Below, piece after piece: positions 7,790-15,006 of a stretch of DNA of 24,577 bases. Made by a program: the position numbers and the translations under genes. Source of the DNA: an uncultured Campylobacter sp. (lineage in GTDB: Bacteria > Campylobacterota > Campylobacteria > Campylobacterales > Campylobacteraceae); the NCBI RefSeq assembly GCF_938045405.1, contig NZ_CALIMW010000213.1, forward strand, positions 1 to 24,577, given 5' to 3'. Under the pieces are notes generated by a model. That model ran no database searches, was not told the DNA's origin, and saw only the letters and a list, made by a program, of their open reading frames with translations. The stretch's first letter is position 1, and the number at the start of each line of letters is the position of its first letter.

Positions 7790-8404
7790 TCAAAGTCCCT
7801 CAAGCGTTATATCATAGAGCCTCTCGACAGTTTCGTCGCTTAAATTTAGCGTCTTTTTGCTTCGTAAAAATTCTAAAATTTCATTCTGCGCAAAGCCTAC
7901 TCTTTGTGCGCAATGCTCGTGCGCAGGCAAAAAGCCGCGGCATAGCGCGATATTTTCTAAAATTTCTTCATCGCATAAAAAACAATACGGCTCGTCGTGC
8001 AACCGCCCCTCAAATTTTAAAATTTCGGCGTAGCTTTCTACGATTATGCGGCGCGGATTTTGTTTGCCAAAGCGCATAGCAGCGTGGTTTAGCAGCTCGT
8101 AATAAAATTTATCCAGATGCTCGGCATCTTTTAGATGCGCGTGTAAAAGCCGCATAAATTGCTGCCAAAATAGCAGTTTATCGCGGCTTCCTAGCCACGC
8201 GTATCCTAGATGCATCACGCCGCTAAGGCGAGGGAGGAAATTTTGATTTTGCGAGAGCTCGAAGTCGATTTTATAGCCCTGGATGATGTTTGAGTGGCGC
8301 GCGCCGTAGAAGCGATATGCACGCACGAGCGCGCTTTCGCTCAGCACGTCCACGATGCAGTCCTCGTCCCTAACCTTGGTCGTTTTTAATATAAATCCTT
8401 GCAT
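7790..8404 (-). CDS. recO: Recombination mediator RecO, epsilonproteobacterial short form
   Basis: Protein of 204 residues resembling the short RecO of Campylobacter, which with RecR helps load RecA on SSB-coated DNA. It begins MQGFILKTTKVRDEDCIVDV, matching the OB-fold start of RecO, followed by a helical region. Cysteines C141 and C144, then C155 and C165 (with nearby H162/H164), could form the zinc site known in many RecO proteins. The start ATG (8404-8402) has AGGA a few bases upstream. It is divergent from accD across a 93-base gap. Sequence similarity among RecO proteins is low, so the call rests on the N-terminus, length and zinc-site spacing. Confidence 0.83.
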   Translation of the reverse strand: MQGFILKTTKVRDEDCIVDVLSESALVRAYRFYGARHSNIIQGYKIDFELSQNQNFLPRLSGVMHLGYAWLGSRDKLLFWQQFMRLLHAHLKDAEHLDKFYYELLNHAAMRFGKQNPRRIIVESYAEILKFEGRLHDEPYCFLCDEEILENIALCRGFLPAHEHCAQRVGFAQNEILEFLRSKKTLNLSDETVERLYDITLEGL

Positions 8405-8455
8405 TTTCCTATTTTAGCGAAATTCACATATAAATTTAAATAAAGAATTTTAGGT

Positions 8456-8461
8456 TATAAT
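8456..8461 (+). promoter_or_regulatory. -10 box for the accD operon
   Basis: Perfect TATAAT, 36 bases upstream of the accD start; AAAGGA (8486-8491) is the ribosome site. It probably serves accD, rlmH, dksA and the following membrane-protein gene. Confidence 0.6.
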
Positions 8462-8497
8462 CAGAAGTTTCATTTCATAGAATTTAAAGGAAATCAT

Positions 8498-9397
8498 ATG
8501 AATTTTGGAGATCTATTTTCAAAAATACGTAGGACGCAACCTGCGCCGAGTGAAGCTCCTACGCACTGGATAAAGTGCCCGGGATGCGGCGCACTGATGT
8601 ATAGCAAAGAGGTCGAGCAAAATCATAGCGTTTGCCCCAAGTGCAACTACCATCTGCGTTTTGACGCGCAAGCTCGCATCGATCTGATCTGCGACGAGGG
8701 CTCGTTCGTGGAGTTCGATAAAAATTTGCAGCCCGTCGATCCGCTAAAATTCGTCGATAAAAAATCCTACAAAAAGCGTATCTCCGAGAGCAAGGAAAAA
8801 ACAGGCAGGTTTAGCGCGGTGATCGCGGGCGAGGGTGCGATAAGTCGCCAAAAAATTCAGCTTGTGGTGTTTGATTTTAACTTCATGGGCGGAAGCCTGG
8901 GCTCCGTGGAGGGCGAAAAGATCGTGCGTGCCGTAAAACGTAGCCTTGATAAAAACGAGCCGCTAATCATCGTAAGCGCAAGCGGTGGTGCTAGGATGCA
9001 AGAAAGCACCTTTTCGCTGATGCAGATGAGCAAAACCTCTGCCGCGCTTAAAATTTTATCCGAGCATAAAATTCCTTTCATCTCCATTCTTACCGATCCT
9101 ACGATGGGCGGCGTGAGCGCGTCCTTTGCGTGGCTGGGAGATATCATCATCGCAGAGCCCGGCGCTCTTATTGGCTTTGCCGGGCAGCGCGTCATCAAGC
9201 AAACCATCGGCGCGGATCTGCCGGAGGGCTTTCAGAGATCGGAATTTCTGCTCGAGCATGGATTAATTGATGCGATCGTGCCTAGAGCTGAGATGAGGCA
9301 GTATCTAAGCGATATAATAAATGTGCTTAGCAAAAACGCCGTGCAGATTGACGATACGAGCGATAAGTCGCTACACGAAGAGGGAAGCGAAGAGTAG
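8498..9397 (+). CDS. accD: Acetyl-CoA carboxylase carboxyltransferase subunit beta
   Basis: Beta subunit (299 residues) of the carboxyltransferase that, with AccA, transfers the carboxyl group from biotin to acetyl-CoA to make malonyl-CoA, the first step of fatty-acid synthesis. The N-terminal zinc ribbon has C27/C30 (CPGC) and C46/C49 (CPKC). The crotonase-like fold follows, with FNFMGGSLGSVEGEK, SASGGARMQE and DPTMGGVSASFA. It heads a tight operon: its TAG shares one base with the GTG start of rlmH. AccA is not in the window. Length and all expected motifs look complete. Confidence 0.97.
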   Translation: MNFGDLFSKIRRTQPAPSEAPTHWIKCPGCGALMYSKEVEQNHSVCPKCNYHLRFDAQARIDLICDEGSFVEFDKNLQPVDPLKFVDKKSYKKRISESKEKTGRFSAVIAGEGAISRQKIQLVVFDFNFMGGSLGSVEGEKIVRAVKRSLDKNEPLIIVSASGGARMQESTFSLMQMSKTSAALKILSEHKIPFISILTDPTMGGVSASFAWLGDIIIAEPGALIGFAGQRVIKQTIGADLPEGFQRSEFLLEHGLIDAIVPRAEMRQYLSDIINVLSKNAVQIDDTSDKSLHEEGSEE

Positions 9398-9849
9398 TGC
9401 AGATAACGGTAAATTCCATCCAAAAGGGCGCGGACGAGTTCGCAGGCGCGATAAGTGATTATAAAAAAATGGCGGCTAAATTTGCCGCGGTGCGAGATGA
9501 GACGTTTTTTAATGCTAATATCGCTCGTGCCCAGAGCGCGTCTCGCGAGCTCGCACTTATGGCGTATGATGAAGCTTATCTACCGCGCCTTAGCGGATAC
9601 GTCGTAGCTTTGGATGAGCGCGGACAGGAGCTAGATAGCATGGAATTTGCGAGTATGCTAAAGGATAAAAGTAGCGTGTCATTTTTCATCGGCGGCGCTT
9701 ACGGGCTTAGTGAAAATTTTAAGGCAAAAGCCGATAAAATAATCAGTCTTAGCAGGCTTACGTTAGCGCACAAAATCGCTAAACTTTTGCTCTTTGAGCA
9801 AATTTTTCGCGCGCTGTGCATTAACGCAAACCATCCATATCACAAATAA
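9397..9849 (+). CDS. rlmH: 23S rRNA (pseudouridine-1915-N3)-methyltransferase
   Basis: Small SPOUT methyltransferase of 150 residues that methylates pseudouridine 1915 in helix 69 of 23S rRNA, using SAM. The core FFIGGAYGL and the C-terminal NHPYHK are characteristic and lie in the right order. The start is GTG at 9397-9399, overlapping the accD stop by one base, so translation is probably coupled. It is second in the accD operon, as in C. jejuni (from memory). Confidence 0.95.
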   Translation: MQITVNSIQKGADEFAGAISDYKKMAAKFAAVRDETFFNANIARAQSASRELALMAYDEAYLPRLSGYVVALDERGQELDSMEFASMLKDKSSVSFFIGGAYGLSENFKAKADKIISLSRLTLAHKIAKLLLFEQIFRALCINANHPYHK

Positions 9850-9858
9850 AGGGAAGTA

Positions 9859-10215
9859 ATGAAGAAAAACGAGTTGAAATTTTACAAGAAAATTTTAGAA
9901 GAAAAAAGAGAGCAACTCATCGCCAATATTAATAGCTCTGTAAATGAAATTTCGGAATTGCGCGAGAATAAAGCTGCGGATGATTTTGACGTAGCGAGCA
10001 TGAATACGGATTTAAGCATCGAATACTCGCTCAATGTTAATCAACAAAAGGCGTTTTTAGAGATCGAAAGCGCGCTTAAACGCATCGAAAACGGCACTTA
10101 TGGGCTTTGCGAGAGCTGCGGCGAGCAGATAAGCTTAGAGCGTCTTAAGGTAAATCCAGAGGCGAGATTGTGCATTTCGTGCAAGGAACAGGCGGAAAAG
10201 CAAAATAGGAGTTAG
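9859..10215 (+). CDS. dksA: DksA/TraR-family RNA polymerase-binding regulator
   Basis: Protein of 118 residues that, in this family, enters the secondary channel of RNA polymerase and helps set rRNA and stress-gene transcription with ppGpp. A long coiled coil (about 5-75) carries acidic residues near the tip (DDFD at 41-44), and a four-cysteine zinc finger follows (C84, C87, C105, C108). It is shorter than E. coli DksA (151 residues), as expected for the Campylobacter form. AAGGGAAG lies just before the ATG and rlmH ends 9 bases upstream. The next gene starts 2 bases after its stop. Confidence 0.92.
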   Translation: MKKNELKFYKKILEEKREQLIANINSSVNEISELRENKAADDFDVASMNTDLSIEYSLNVNQQKAFLEIESALKRIENGTYGLCESCGEQISLERLKVNPEARLCISCKEQAEKQNRS

Positions 10216-10217
10216 CT

Positions 10218-11219
10218 ATGAAAACCAAGCAATTCTTTTTATATTCGATCGTCTATATCGCAATCGTCGCGATTTTAGTTTTTACGCAGCAAAGCAGTAG
10301 CTATACACTGGGGCTTTTCGGTTTTACGCTTACGCTTCCTGTGGCGGTGTGGATCGTACTGCCGTTAATTTTATATATGATTTTGGCGATTTTTCATATC
10401 GTTTTTCATAGCTTTGCTTTTTACCGCACAAAAAGGGCGATCGCAAAGGATCTAAGCGCATACGATGCGATGAGTAAAGAGGTTTTGCTGGGTCTTGATA
10501 CCAATAAAGACTTTAAAACCGAGTATTTTAAAGACCCAAGCGAGCTTACTAAAATTTTATCTCCATGGTATGATAGCACCGGCATAGATGTCAAAAATGA
10601 GGATCTAAAAGAGGTCATAGGTGTTATTGAGAAGGTTAAAAACGGCGAAGTGGCGGATCTGCGAAAATATAAACTTCCTAAAGATAACGGACTATTTTTG
10701 CAAAACGAGCTCAACCGCCTCGACGCCGAGCCTGCGTATGCGTATGAAATTTTAAAAACTAAGGGCGTTTATAGCGAAAATATCACTAAAAAAGCCTATG
10801 CCGTAGCGCTTGCCAAAGGAAGCTACGATAAGATCAAGGCCTATAAAATTCCTCAAGATATAGCCGAGGTAACTATTTTAGTGGATCGCGCGGTAAATGA
10901 CGCGAGCTTTGAGATCAGCAGCGAGGAGCTTTTCGATCTCGTAAATAATGAAAAATTTAACGAGCAGGATTTTATCGGCTTTGCCAAAAAGCTAAAAAAT
11001 CATCTCGCTCCAGAGCAATACAAAGCCTTTTTCGAGCGGCTCAAAAACGAGAATCAAGAAGCGACCGAGGCATATCTGTACGCGCTATATGAGCTTGGCA
11101 TGATCGACGAGTTTAGAGAGCAGCTAAGTCTTGCCGACGGCGACGAGTTTGAAAAGTTTAAAATTCTGCTATTTTTGCGAGACAACGGCAAAAACGTCCC
11201 TGCGTCGCTGTTATTTTAG
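10218..11219 (+). CDS. Conserved membrane protein of unknown function (Cj0124c-like position)
   Basis: Protein of 333 residues with two N-terminal transmembrane segments (about 7-24 and 36-68) and a long, mostly helical, charged region (about 70-333) that should face the cytoplasm. I recognise no enzyme motif. The soluble part looks like helical-repeat or scaffold protein, but that is impression only. AGGAG in the end of dksA precedes the ATG at 2 bases' distance, so it is the fourth gene of the accD operon. In C. jejuni a membrane-protein gene sits beside dksA in the same way (from memory), which supports a conserved gene. Confidence 0.8.
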   Translation: MKTKQFFLYSIVYIAIVAILVFTQQSSSYTLGLFGFTLTLPVAVWIVLPLILYMILAIFHIVFHSFAFYRTKRAIAKDLSAYDAMSKEVLLGLDTNKDFKTEYFKDPSELTKILSPWYDSTGIDVKNEDLKEVIGVIEKVKNGEVADLRKYKLPKDNGLFLQNELNRLDAEPAYAYEILKTKGVYSENITKKAYAVALAKGSYDKIKAYKIPQDIAEVTILVDRAVNDASFEISSEELFDLVNNEKFNEQDFIGFAKKLKNHLAPEQYKAFFERLKNENQEATEAYLYALYELGMIDEFREQLSLADGDEFEKFKILLFLRDNGKNVPASLLF

Positions 11220-11758
11220 CTCGGTAATTTTATGAGTTCGTTTTATGCGGGTAAGAGAGACTGCTTTTAAGCTCTTTGCGTCTATTAAACACAGCCTGCG
11301 CGATAAATTTTAAAGTGCGGGTAAAATTCTAACTCGCGCAAATTTTAAATTTCAAAATTTATCGAAAAATCAATGCGCGCAAGCGGTAAAATTTAAAAGA
11401 TTTGCTTGCGTAGTGCGCGTGTAAACGGGTTTTGCATTTATGCGATGAAATTTAGAATTTAAACATAAAGCGCAAGACTCGCTAGCTGAATAAAAGTGCT
11501 GAAATTTTAAAATCCGTGCGGCGTTTTGCAAGCTGCTTGCTGGGTTTGCCGTGCAAATAAAATTTGGTGGCGATCATCCTTGCTGCCGTTTTGCCACCAC
11601 TCAAATTAGCTAAGCTTAAAAATAAAATTCGCGCCTAAATGCGAATACGTAGCCTATGAAATTTAAAATTTTAAAGCTCGCGGCAAAACCCGCTGCAAGC
11701 GCTGCGGCGTTAAATTTAAAGGTTTAAATTTGGACGAAATCAAAATGAGAAATTTAAA
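11220..11758 (+). other. 539-base gene-free stretch
   Basis: No reading frame with a ribosome site and family-like content is visible on either strand. It is rich in AATTTTAAA-type words and holds small inverted repeats: GCAAG/CTTGC around 11528-11540, and GGTGGC (11566-11571) with GCCACC (11593-11598) and a 21-base loop. A five-codon frame (11745-11762) ends inside the ATGA of the next gene. Promoters may be present, but none is convincing. A decayed gene or rearrangement scar is possible. Confidence 0.6.
11447..11463 (+). repeat. Dispersed 17-base intergenic repeat, copy 1
   Basis: GAAATTTAGAATTTAAA occurs here and identically at 14031-14047, both in non-coding DNA. Shorter TAGAATTT cores also lie at about 17293-17300, 17470 and 17700. 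The flanks differ, so it is not part of a longer duplication. Confidence 0.5.
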
Positions 11759-12685
11759 ATGACGGAAGATTTTTTTAAAAAGGACCCTCTATTTTTGGCG
11801 CCTTTGGCGGGCTTCTCGGATCCGCCGCTGCGAGGCGTAGTGAAAAAATTCGGCTGCGACGCGACCGTAAGCGAGATGATAAGCGCAAACGCCCTTGTTT
11901 TCGAGGGCGAAAAGACGCTAAAGATGCTCGAAAAAAACGCCGCGGAAACCCCATTTTTCGTACAGATCGCAGGCAGCGATGCGGAAATCATAAAAAAGGC
12001 GGTTTTTCTCATCAATAAATTTGACGGCATCGACGGCATCGATCTAAACTGCGGCTGCCCCGTCCCTAAAGTCGTAAAGCAGGGCGCCGGTTCGGCGCTG
12101 CTGCTTGATCTACCCCGTCTATCGCGCTTAGTCGAGACGATTAAAAAGTATTCGAATAAAAAATTTACGAGCGCAAAGGTGCGGCTGGGCTTTGGTGCCG
12201 TGGATATCGAAAATATCGCGCGCGCCGTACAGAGCGCAGGAGCCGATTTTATCGCAATTCACGGCCGCACCAGAGCGGGCGGATACAGCGCAGCGGTGGA
12301 TTACAGCGCGATCGCAAGAGCTAAGCGCGCGCTGCAAATCCCAGTGATCGCAAACGGCGACATAAACTCCGCCAATGCGCCCGCAGTACGAGACCTTAGC
12401 GGCGCAGACGCGCTGATGATCGGTCGCGCGGTAATCGGCAGACCCTGGATCTTTCGCGAGATCAAAACGGGCGAACAGGCAAGTGACGCGCTAAAAAGGG
12501 AAGTCGTGCTCTATCATTTCTCTCAAATGCTTAGCCACTACGGCATGCGCGGCGTAGCGATATTTCGCAAGCATCTGCACGAATACTCCAAAGGGCGAGA
12601 AAATGCCGCAAGCTTTCGCGAGCAGATCAACCACGTCACCACCGAGAGCGAAATGACTCGGCTGATCGAGGAATTTTTTAGTTAA
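11759..12685 (+). CDS. dusB: tRNA-dihydrouridine synthase
   Basis: FMN-dependent enzyme (308 residues) that reduces specific uridines of tRNA to dihydrouridine. The TIM-barrel start LAPLAGFSDPPLR, the catalytic loop DLNCGCPVPKVVKQGAG (catalytic C100), the histidine in IHGRTRAGGYS and the phosphate-binding segments VIANGDI and ALMIGRAVIGRPW are all present. The ATG at 11759 has only a weak upstream purine run (GAGA). The dusB subtype is uncertain; generic dus is safe. It lies 539 bases after the accD operon and 22 bases before a small membrane-protein gene. From memory, C. jejuni has a dus gene next to the Cj0124c-type gene. Confidence 0.92.
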   Translation: MTEDFFKKDPLFLAPLAGFSDPPLRGVVKKFGCDATVSEMISANALVFEGEKTLKMLEKNAAETPFFVQIAGSDAEIIKKAVFLINKFDGIDGIDLNCGCPVPKVVKQGAGSALLLDLPRLSRLVETIKKYSNKKFTSAKVRLGFGAVDIENIARAVQSAGADFIAIHGRTRAGGYSAAVDYSAIARAKRALQIPVIANGDINSANAPAVRDLSGADALMIGRAVIGRPWIFREIKTGEQASDALKREVVLYHFSQMLSHYGMRGVAIFRKHLHEYSKGRENAASFREQINHVTTESEMTRLIEEFFS

Positions 12686-12707
12686 ATTTAGCATTTTAGG
12701 AGCTCTG

Positions 12708-13130
12708 ATGATTATTTTAAAAATTATAGCCTGCGCGTTTTCGATGGGTTTTTGCTTCACAAGCGTTTTAATTTTAGTGGATTTGTCAGTAGAGCTATTT
12801 TTCGTCGCCTTTAGCGATAGATATGGCTATCTTTCAGAATGGTTGCAGGAAAGGTGTGTATATTTTGTAGTTCTTTGGATATTTTTCTGCGGAATTTGCG
12901 CGATACTTGCCGAAAAACTAAAGGATTTTGATAGGCTTGTGAATTTTTTCGTCAATCTGTTTTTGCCGACCGTGGCGATTTGGATAATATCGCCGTTTTT
13001 GGGGATAACGATCGCTGCGGCATTTGAATTACATGGAGGCGATATATTAATCGGCATCTGCACGGCTTACGTTTTAGCTCTGATCGTGGTAGCCGAAGTC
13101 TTAAAACAAGTTTATTCACCTAAAACCTAG
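12708..13130 (+). CDS. Small membrane protein of unknown function
   Basis: Protein of 140 residues with about four hydrophobic segments (roughly 3-31, 50-67, 78-105 and 110-132), one charged loop around SDRYGYLSEWLQERC and a Lys-containing C-terminus. I do not recognise a family. A good ribosome site (AGGAG, 12699-12703) precedes the ATG and the dus gene ends 22 bases upstream, so the two are probably co-transcribed. A small hairpin follows its stop. The reading frame, ribosome site and consistent hydrophobicity support a real gene, but no function can be given. Confidence 0.7.
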   Translation: MIILKIIACAFSMGFCFTSVLILVDLSVELFFVAFSDRYGYLSEWLQERCVYFVVLWIFFCGICAILAEKLKDFDRLVNFFVNLFLPTVAIWIISPFLGITIAAAFELHGGDILIGICTAYVLALIVVAEVLKQVYSPKT

Positions 13131-13156
13131 CGCGCAGAATTTTAAAATTTAGTGCA

Positions 13157-13175
13157 GAATTTCACCTTGAAATTC
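13157..13175 (+). terminator. Hairpin after the small membrane-protein gene
   Basis: GAATTTC (13157-13163) and GAAATTC (13169-13175) form a perfect 7-bp stem around ACCTT, 26 bases after the stop. It is AT-rich without a U-run; a weak terminator or mRNA-end structure. Confidence 0.3.
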
Positions 13176-13242
13176 TTGGTCGCCGCTTACAATCACAGCT
13201 CGCGCGTTAAAAGGCGAGGGCGTTAAAATTTAAGGAAAAATT

Positions 13243-13974
13243 ATGCAAAATATCTACATCATAGGCGACGTGCACGGCTGCTACAGATCGCTTTTGTCGT
13301 TAATAGAGCAGCTGCCGCATAAATTTGATAGCGAAATTTGCTTTGTGGGCGATCTGATCGACCGAGGCCCTGCGAGCGCGGATGTGGTGGAGCTAGTGCG
13401 CACTCGCGGATATGACGCGGTGATGGGCAATCACGAAAAGCGCTTTGTGGGCAACGCAAAAACTGCCCTAAGATGCGCAAAAACGGGCAAATTTACGAGC
13501 TCAAATGACCTCTACGCATTTTTTAGCCTGGATGAAAGCTGGCTATTTAATAACGGCGGTGAGGCGACGCTAGCGTCGTATTATCGTCACGGAGGCGTGA
13601 AGCAATGCAAGGAACATCTGCGGTTTGTCTCGCGGCTGCCGATTTACCTGGAGTATGATTTGTGTGATGAAAGCGGTCGCGCTCTCGTCGTATCGCACTC
13701 CGCGGTGGGGCGTATGTGGAGCGCCAGATACGACGATGAGCGAAAGAAAAGCTTCGCCGCTCACGTGCTAAGCGGGCGCGGAGATGATAGCGCGAATGAT
13801 GGAATTTTTAACGTCTACGGGCACACGCCAGTAAAAAAGCCCGTCATTACGGAATTTAGCGCAAATATCGATCTGGGCTGTGTTTATAAAAAGCATTGGT
13901 GCGAGAAGGCGAGACTTTGCGCGTTAGAGTTTCCCTCAAAGAAAATTTTTACGCAAGAATGCATAGATTTTTGA
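13243..13974 (+). CDS. PP2A-like metallophosphoesterase (serine/threonine phosphatase or ApaH-type)
   Basis: Cytosolic dinuclear-metal phosphatase of 243 residues. The metal-binding signature is complete: GDVHG (D9, H11), GDLIDRG (36-42), GNHE (62-65), H152 in VVSHSAVG, and H194 in YGHTP. This is the PPP arrangement seen in bacterial PrpA/PrpE phosphatases and ApaH hydrolases. Size fits either a protein phosphatase or a nucleotide hydrolase; the sequence alone does not decide. The ATG is preceded by AAGGAA. It is followed by a convergent tyrA. I do not recall this gene at the corresponding C. jejuni position, so it may be a local insertion, though it is not compositionally unusual. Confidence 0.87.
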   Translation: MQNIYIIGDVHGCYRSLLSLIEQLPHKFDSEICFVGDLIDRGPASADVVELVRTRGYDAVMGNHEKRFVGNAKTALRCAKTGKFTSSNDLYAFFSLDESWLFNNGGEATLASYYRHGGVKQCKEHLRFVSRLPIYLEYDLCDESGRALVVSHSAVGRMWSARYDDERKKSFAAHVLSGRGDDSANDGIFNVYGHTPVKKPVITEFSANIDLGCVYKKHWCEKARLCALEFPSKKIFTQECIDF

Positions 13975-14030
13975 GTTCGCATCCATGCTCGCACGTATTA
14001 AAATTTAAATTGCGCAGGCTATTTGAAAGC

Positions 14031-14047
14031 GAAATTTAGAATTTAAA
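14031..14047 (+). repeat. Dispersed 17-base intergenic repeat, copy 2
   Basis: Identical to 11447-11463, here in the convergent gap between the phosphatase gene and tyrA. AT-rich, not symmetrical, function unknown. Confidence 0.5.
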
Positions 14048-14094
14048 GGCGCGTTCTTGCAGCTCCCGTCGCGCAGTCAGGTCGCGCTGAAATT

Positions 14095-14925
14095 TTAAAT
14101 AATATCCCTTAGCTTGCGCGCTTCATACATCCAGGCCTCAAGCTCGTCCCAGCGCTCGTCACGAATCATCCCCACGCAAATTTCAAGCTCGTTTTTAAAA
14201 GCATCGATCGCGCCTAGCAGGTTCGTGCGGTTTTGCTTAAAAATATCGACCCACATCTGCGGCGAGCTTTTGGCGATACGGCTCATTCCCGAGAAGCTGC
14301 CGCCGGCTAAATTTATGATATTGCGGCGATTTTCCTCTTTTAGTACGCTGTTTACGAGCGAGTAGCTGATCGCATGCGGTAGGTGCGAGATGAGCGCTAC
14401 GTGGTGATCGTGGCTTTTTGCGTCCATAAATACGATCTTCATCCCCGCGAATGAAAAAATTTCGACCGCTCGTTTGATATGCACTTCATCCGCGCCGTGA
14501 TCGTCGCAGATGACGACTACTGCGCCGTTTAAAAGCTCTTTAAACGCCGCTTGCGGGCCGGAGTTTTCGGTACCAGCCATTGGGTGAGCCGCGATGAAAT
14601 TTCGTCTGATCTGCGGAGGGCAGTTTTGCAAAATTTTAAATTTCGTGCTTCCTAGATCGATGATCGTCGTCTCGCTTCTGCAGTCGCTTAGTTTTTGTAA
14701 CGTCTCAATAATTGCCTCCACGGGGATTGCGAGAAAGATCGCGTCACAGCTTTGCTTCATCTGCTCCAGACTTAAAATTTCATGCACGAGCCCAAGTTTC
14801 AGAGCTTCTTTTTCGTTTTCGCGGTTGATGTCGCAGCCATAGACGGCGCTGATGATTTTGGTGCTTTTTAGACATAGCCCAAGAGAGCCGCCGATGAGAC
14901 CCAGACCGATAATTCCTATCTTCAT
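14095..14925 (-). CDS. tyrA: Prephenate dehydrogenase
   Basis: NAD-dependent enzyme (276 residues) that converts prephenate to 4-hydroxyphenylpyruvate in tyrosine synthesis. The Rossmann fold starts KIGIIGLGLIGGSLGL (G7, G9, G12). HPMAGTENSG (H114) and HHVALISHLPH (H173, H174, H180) are the conserved catalytic-domain segments. There is no chorismate-mutase or ACT domain. A reading extended to 14949 is possible, but I place the start at the ATG 14925-14923 because AAAGGA stands 5 bases before it and the Rossmann motif begins there. It is transcribed away from bamA from the same 81-base gap. Confidence 0.95.
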   Translation of the reverse strand: MKIGIIGLGLIGGSLGLCLKSTKIISAVYGCDINRENEKEALKLGLVHEILSLEQMKQSCDAIFLAIPVEAIIETLQKLSDCRSETTIIDLGSTKFKILQNCPPQIRRNFIAAHPMAGTENSGPQAAFKELLNGAVVVICDDHGADEVHIKRAVEIFSFAGMKIVFMDAKSHDHHVALISHLPHAISYSLVNSVLKEENRRNIINLAGGSFSGMSRIAKSSPQMWVDIFKQNRTNLLGAIDAFKNELEICVGMIRDERWDELEAWMYEARKLRDII

Positions 14926-14967
14926 AAAATTCCTTTTTGATATATGCAAGTTTTAATTTTAATGTGG

Positions 14968-14974
14968 TATTATA
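14968..14974. promoter_or_regulatory. Shared symmetrical -10 element for divergent tyrA and bamA
   Basis: The sequence GTATTATAC (14967-14975) reads TATTAT on the plus strand (14968-14973, preceded by TG one base upstream, an extended -10) and TATAAT on the minus strand (14974-14969). The predicted starts are about 14980 for bamA and 14962 for tyrA, which gives sensible leaders on both sides. No other good -10 is visible in the gap. The sequence is read directly; use in both directions is inferred. Confidence 0.5.
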
Positions 14975-15006
14975 CGCAAATTATTTTCGTTTTTAGGTAA
15001 AATTTT

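Noticed and set aside
11566..11598. GGTGGC/GCCACC inverted repeat as a terminator
   Set aside because: The 21-base loop, no U-run and a position about 350 bases after the preceding gene make a terminator unlikely.
11500..11720. Possible CRISPR-like or REP-like repeats in the AT-rich gap
   Set aside because: The repeated words are short, irregularly spaced and not separated by spacers of constant length.
14926..14949. Eight extra residues at the start of tyrA
   Set aside because: The stretch contains the AAAGGA ribosome site for the ATG at 14925 and the Rossmann motif begins right after that ATG.
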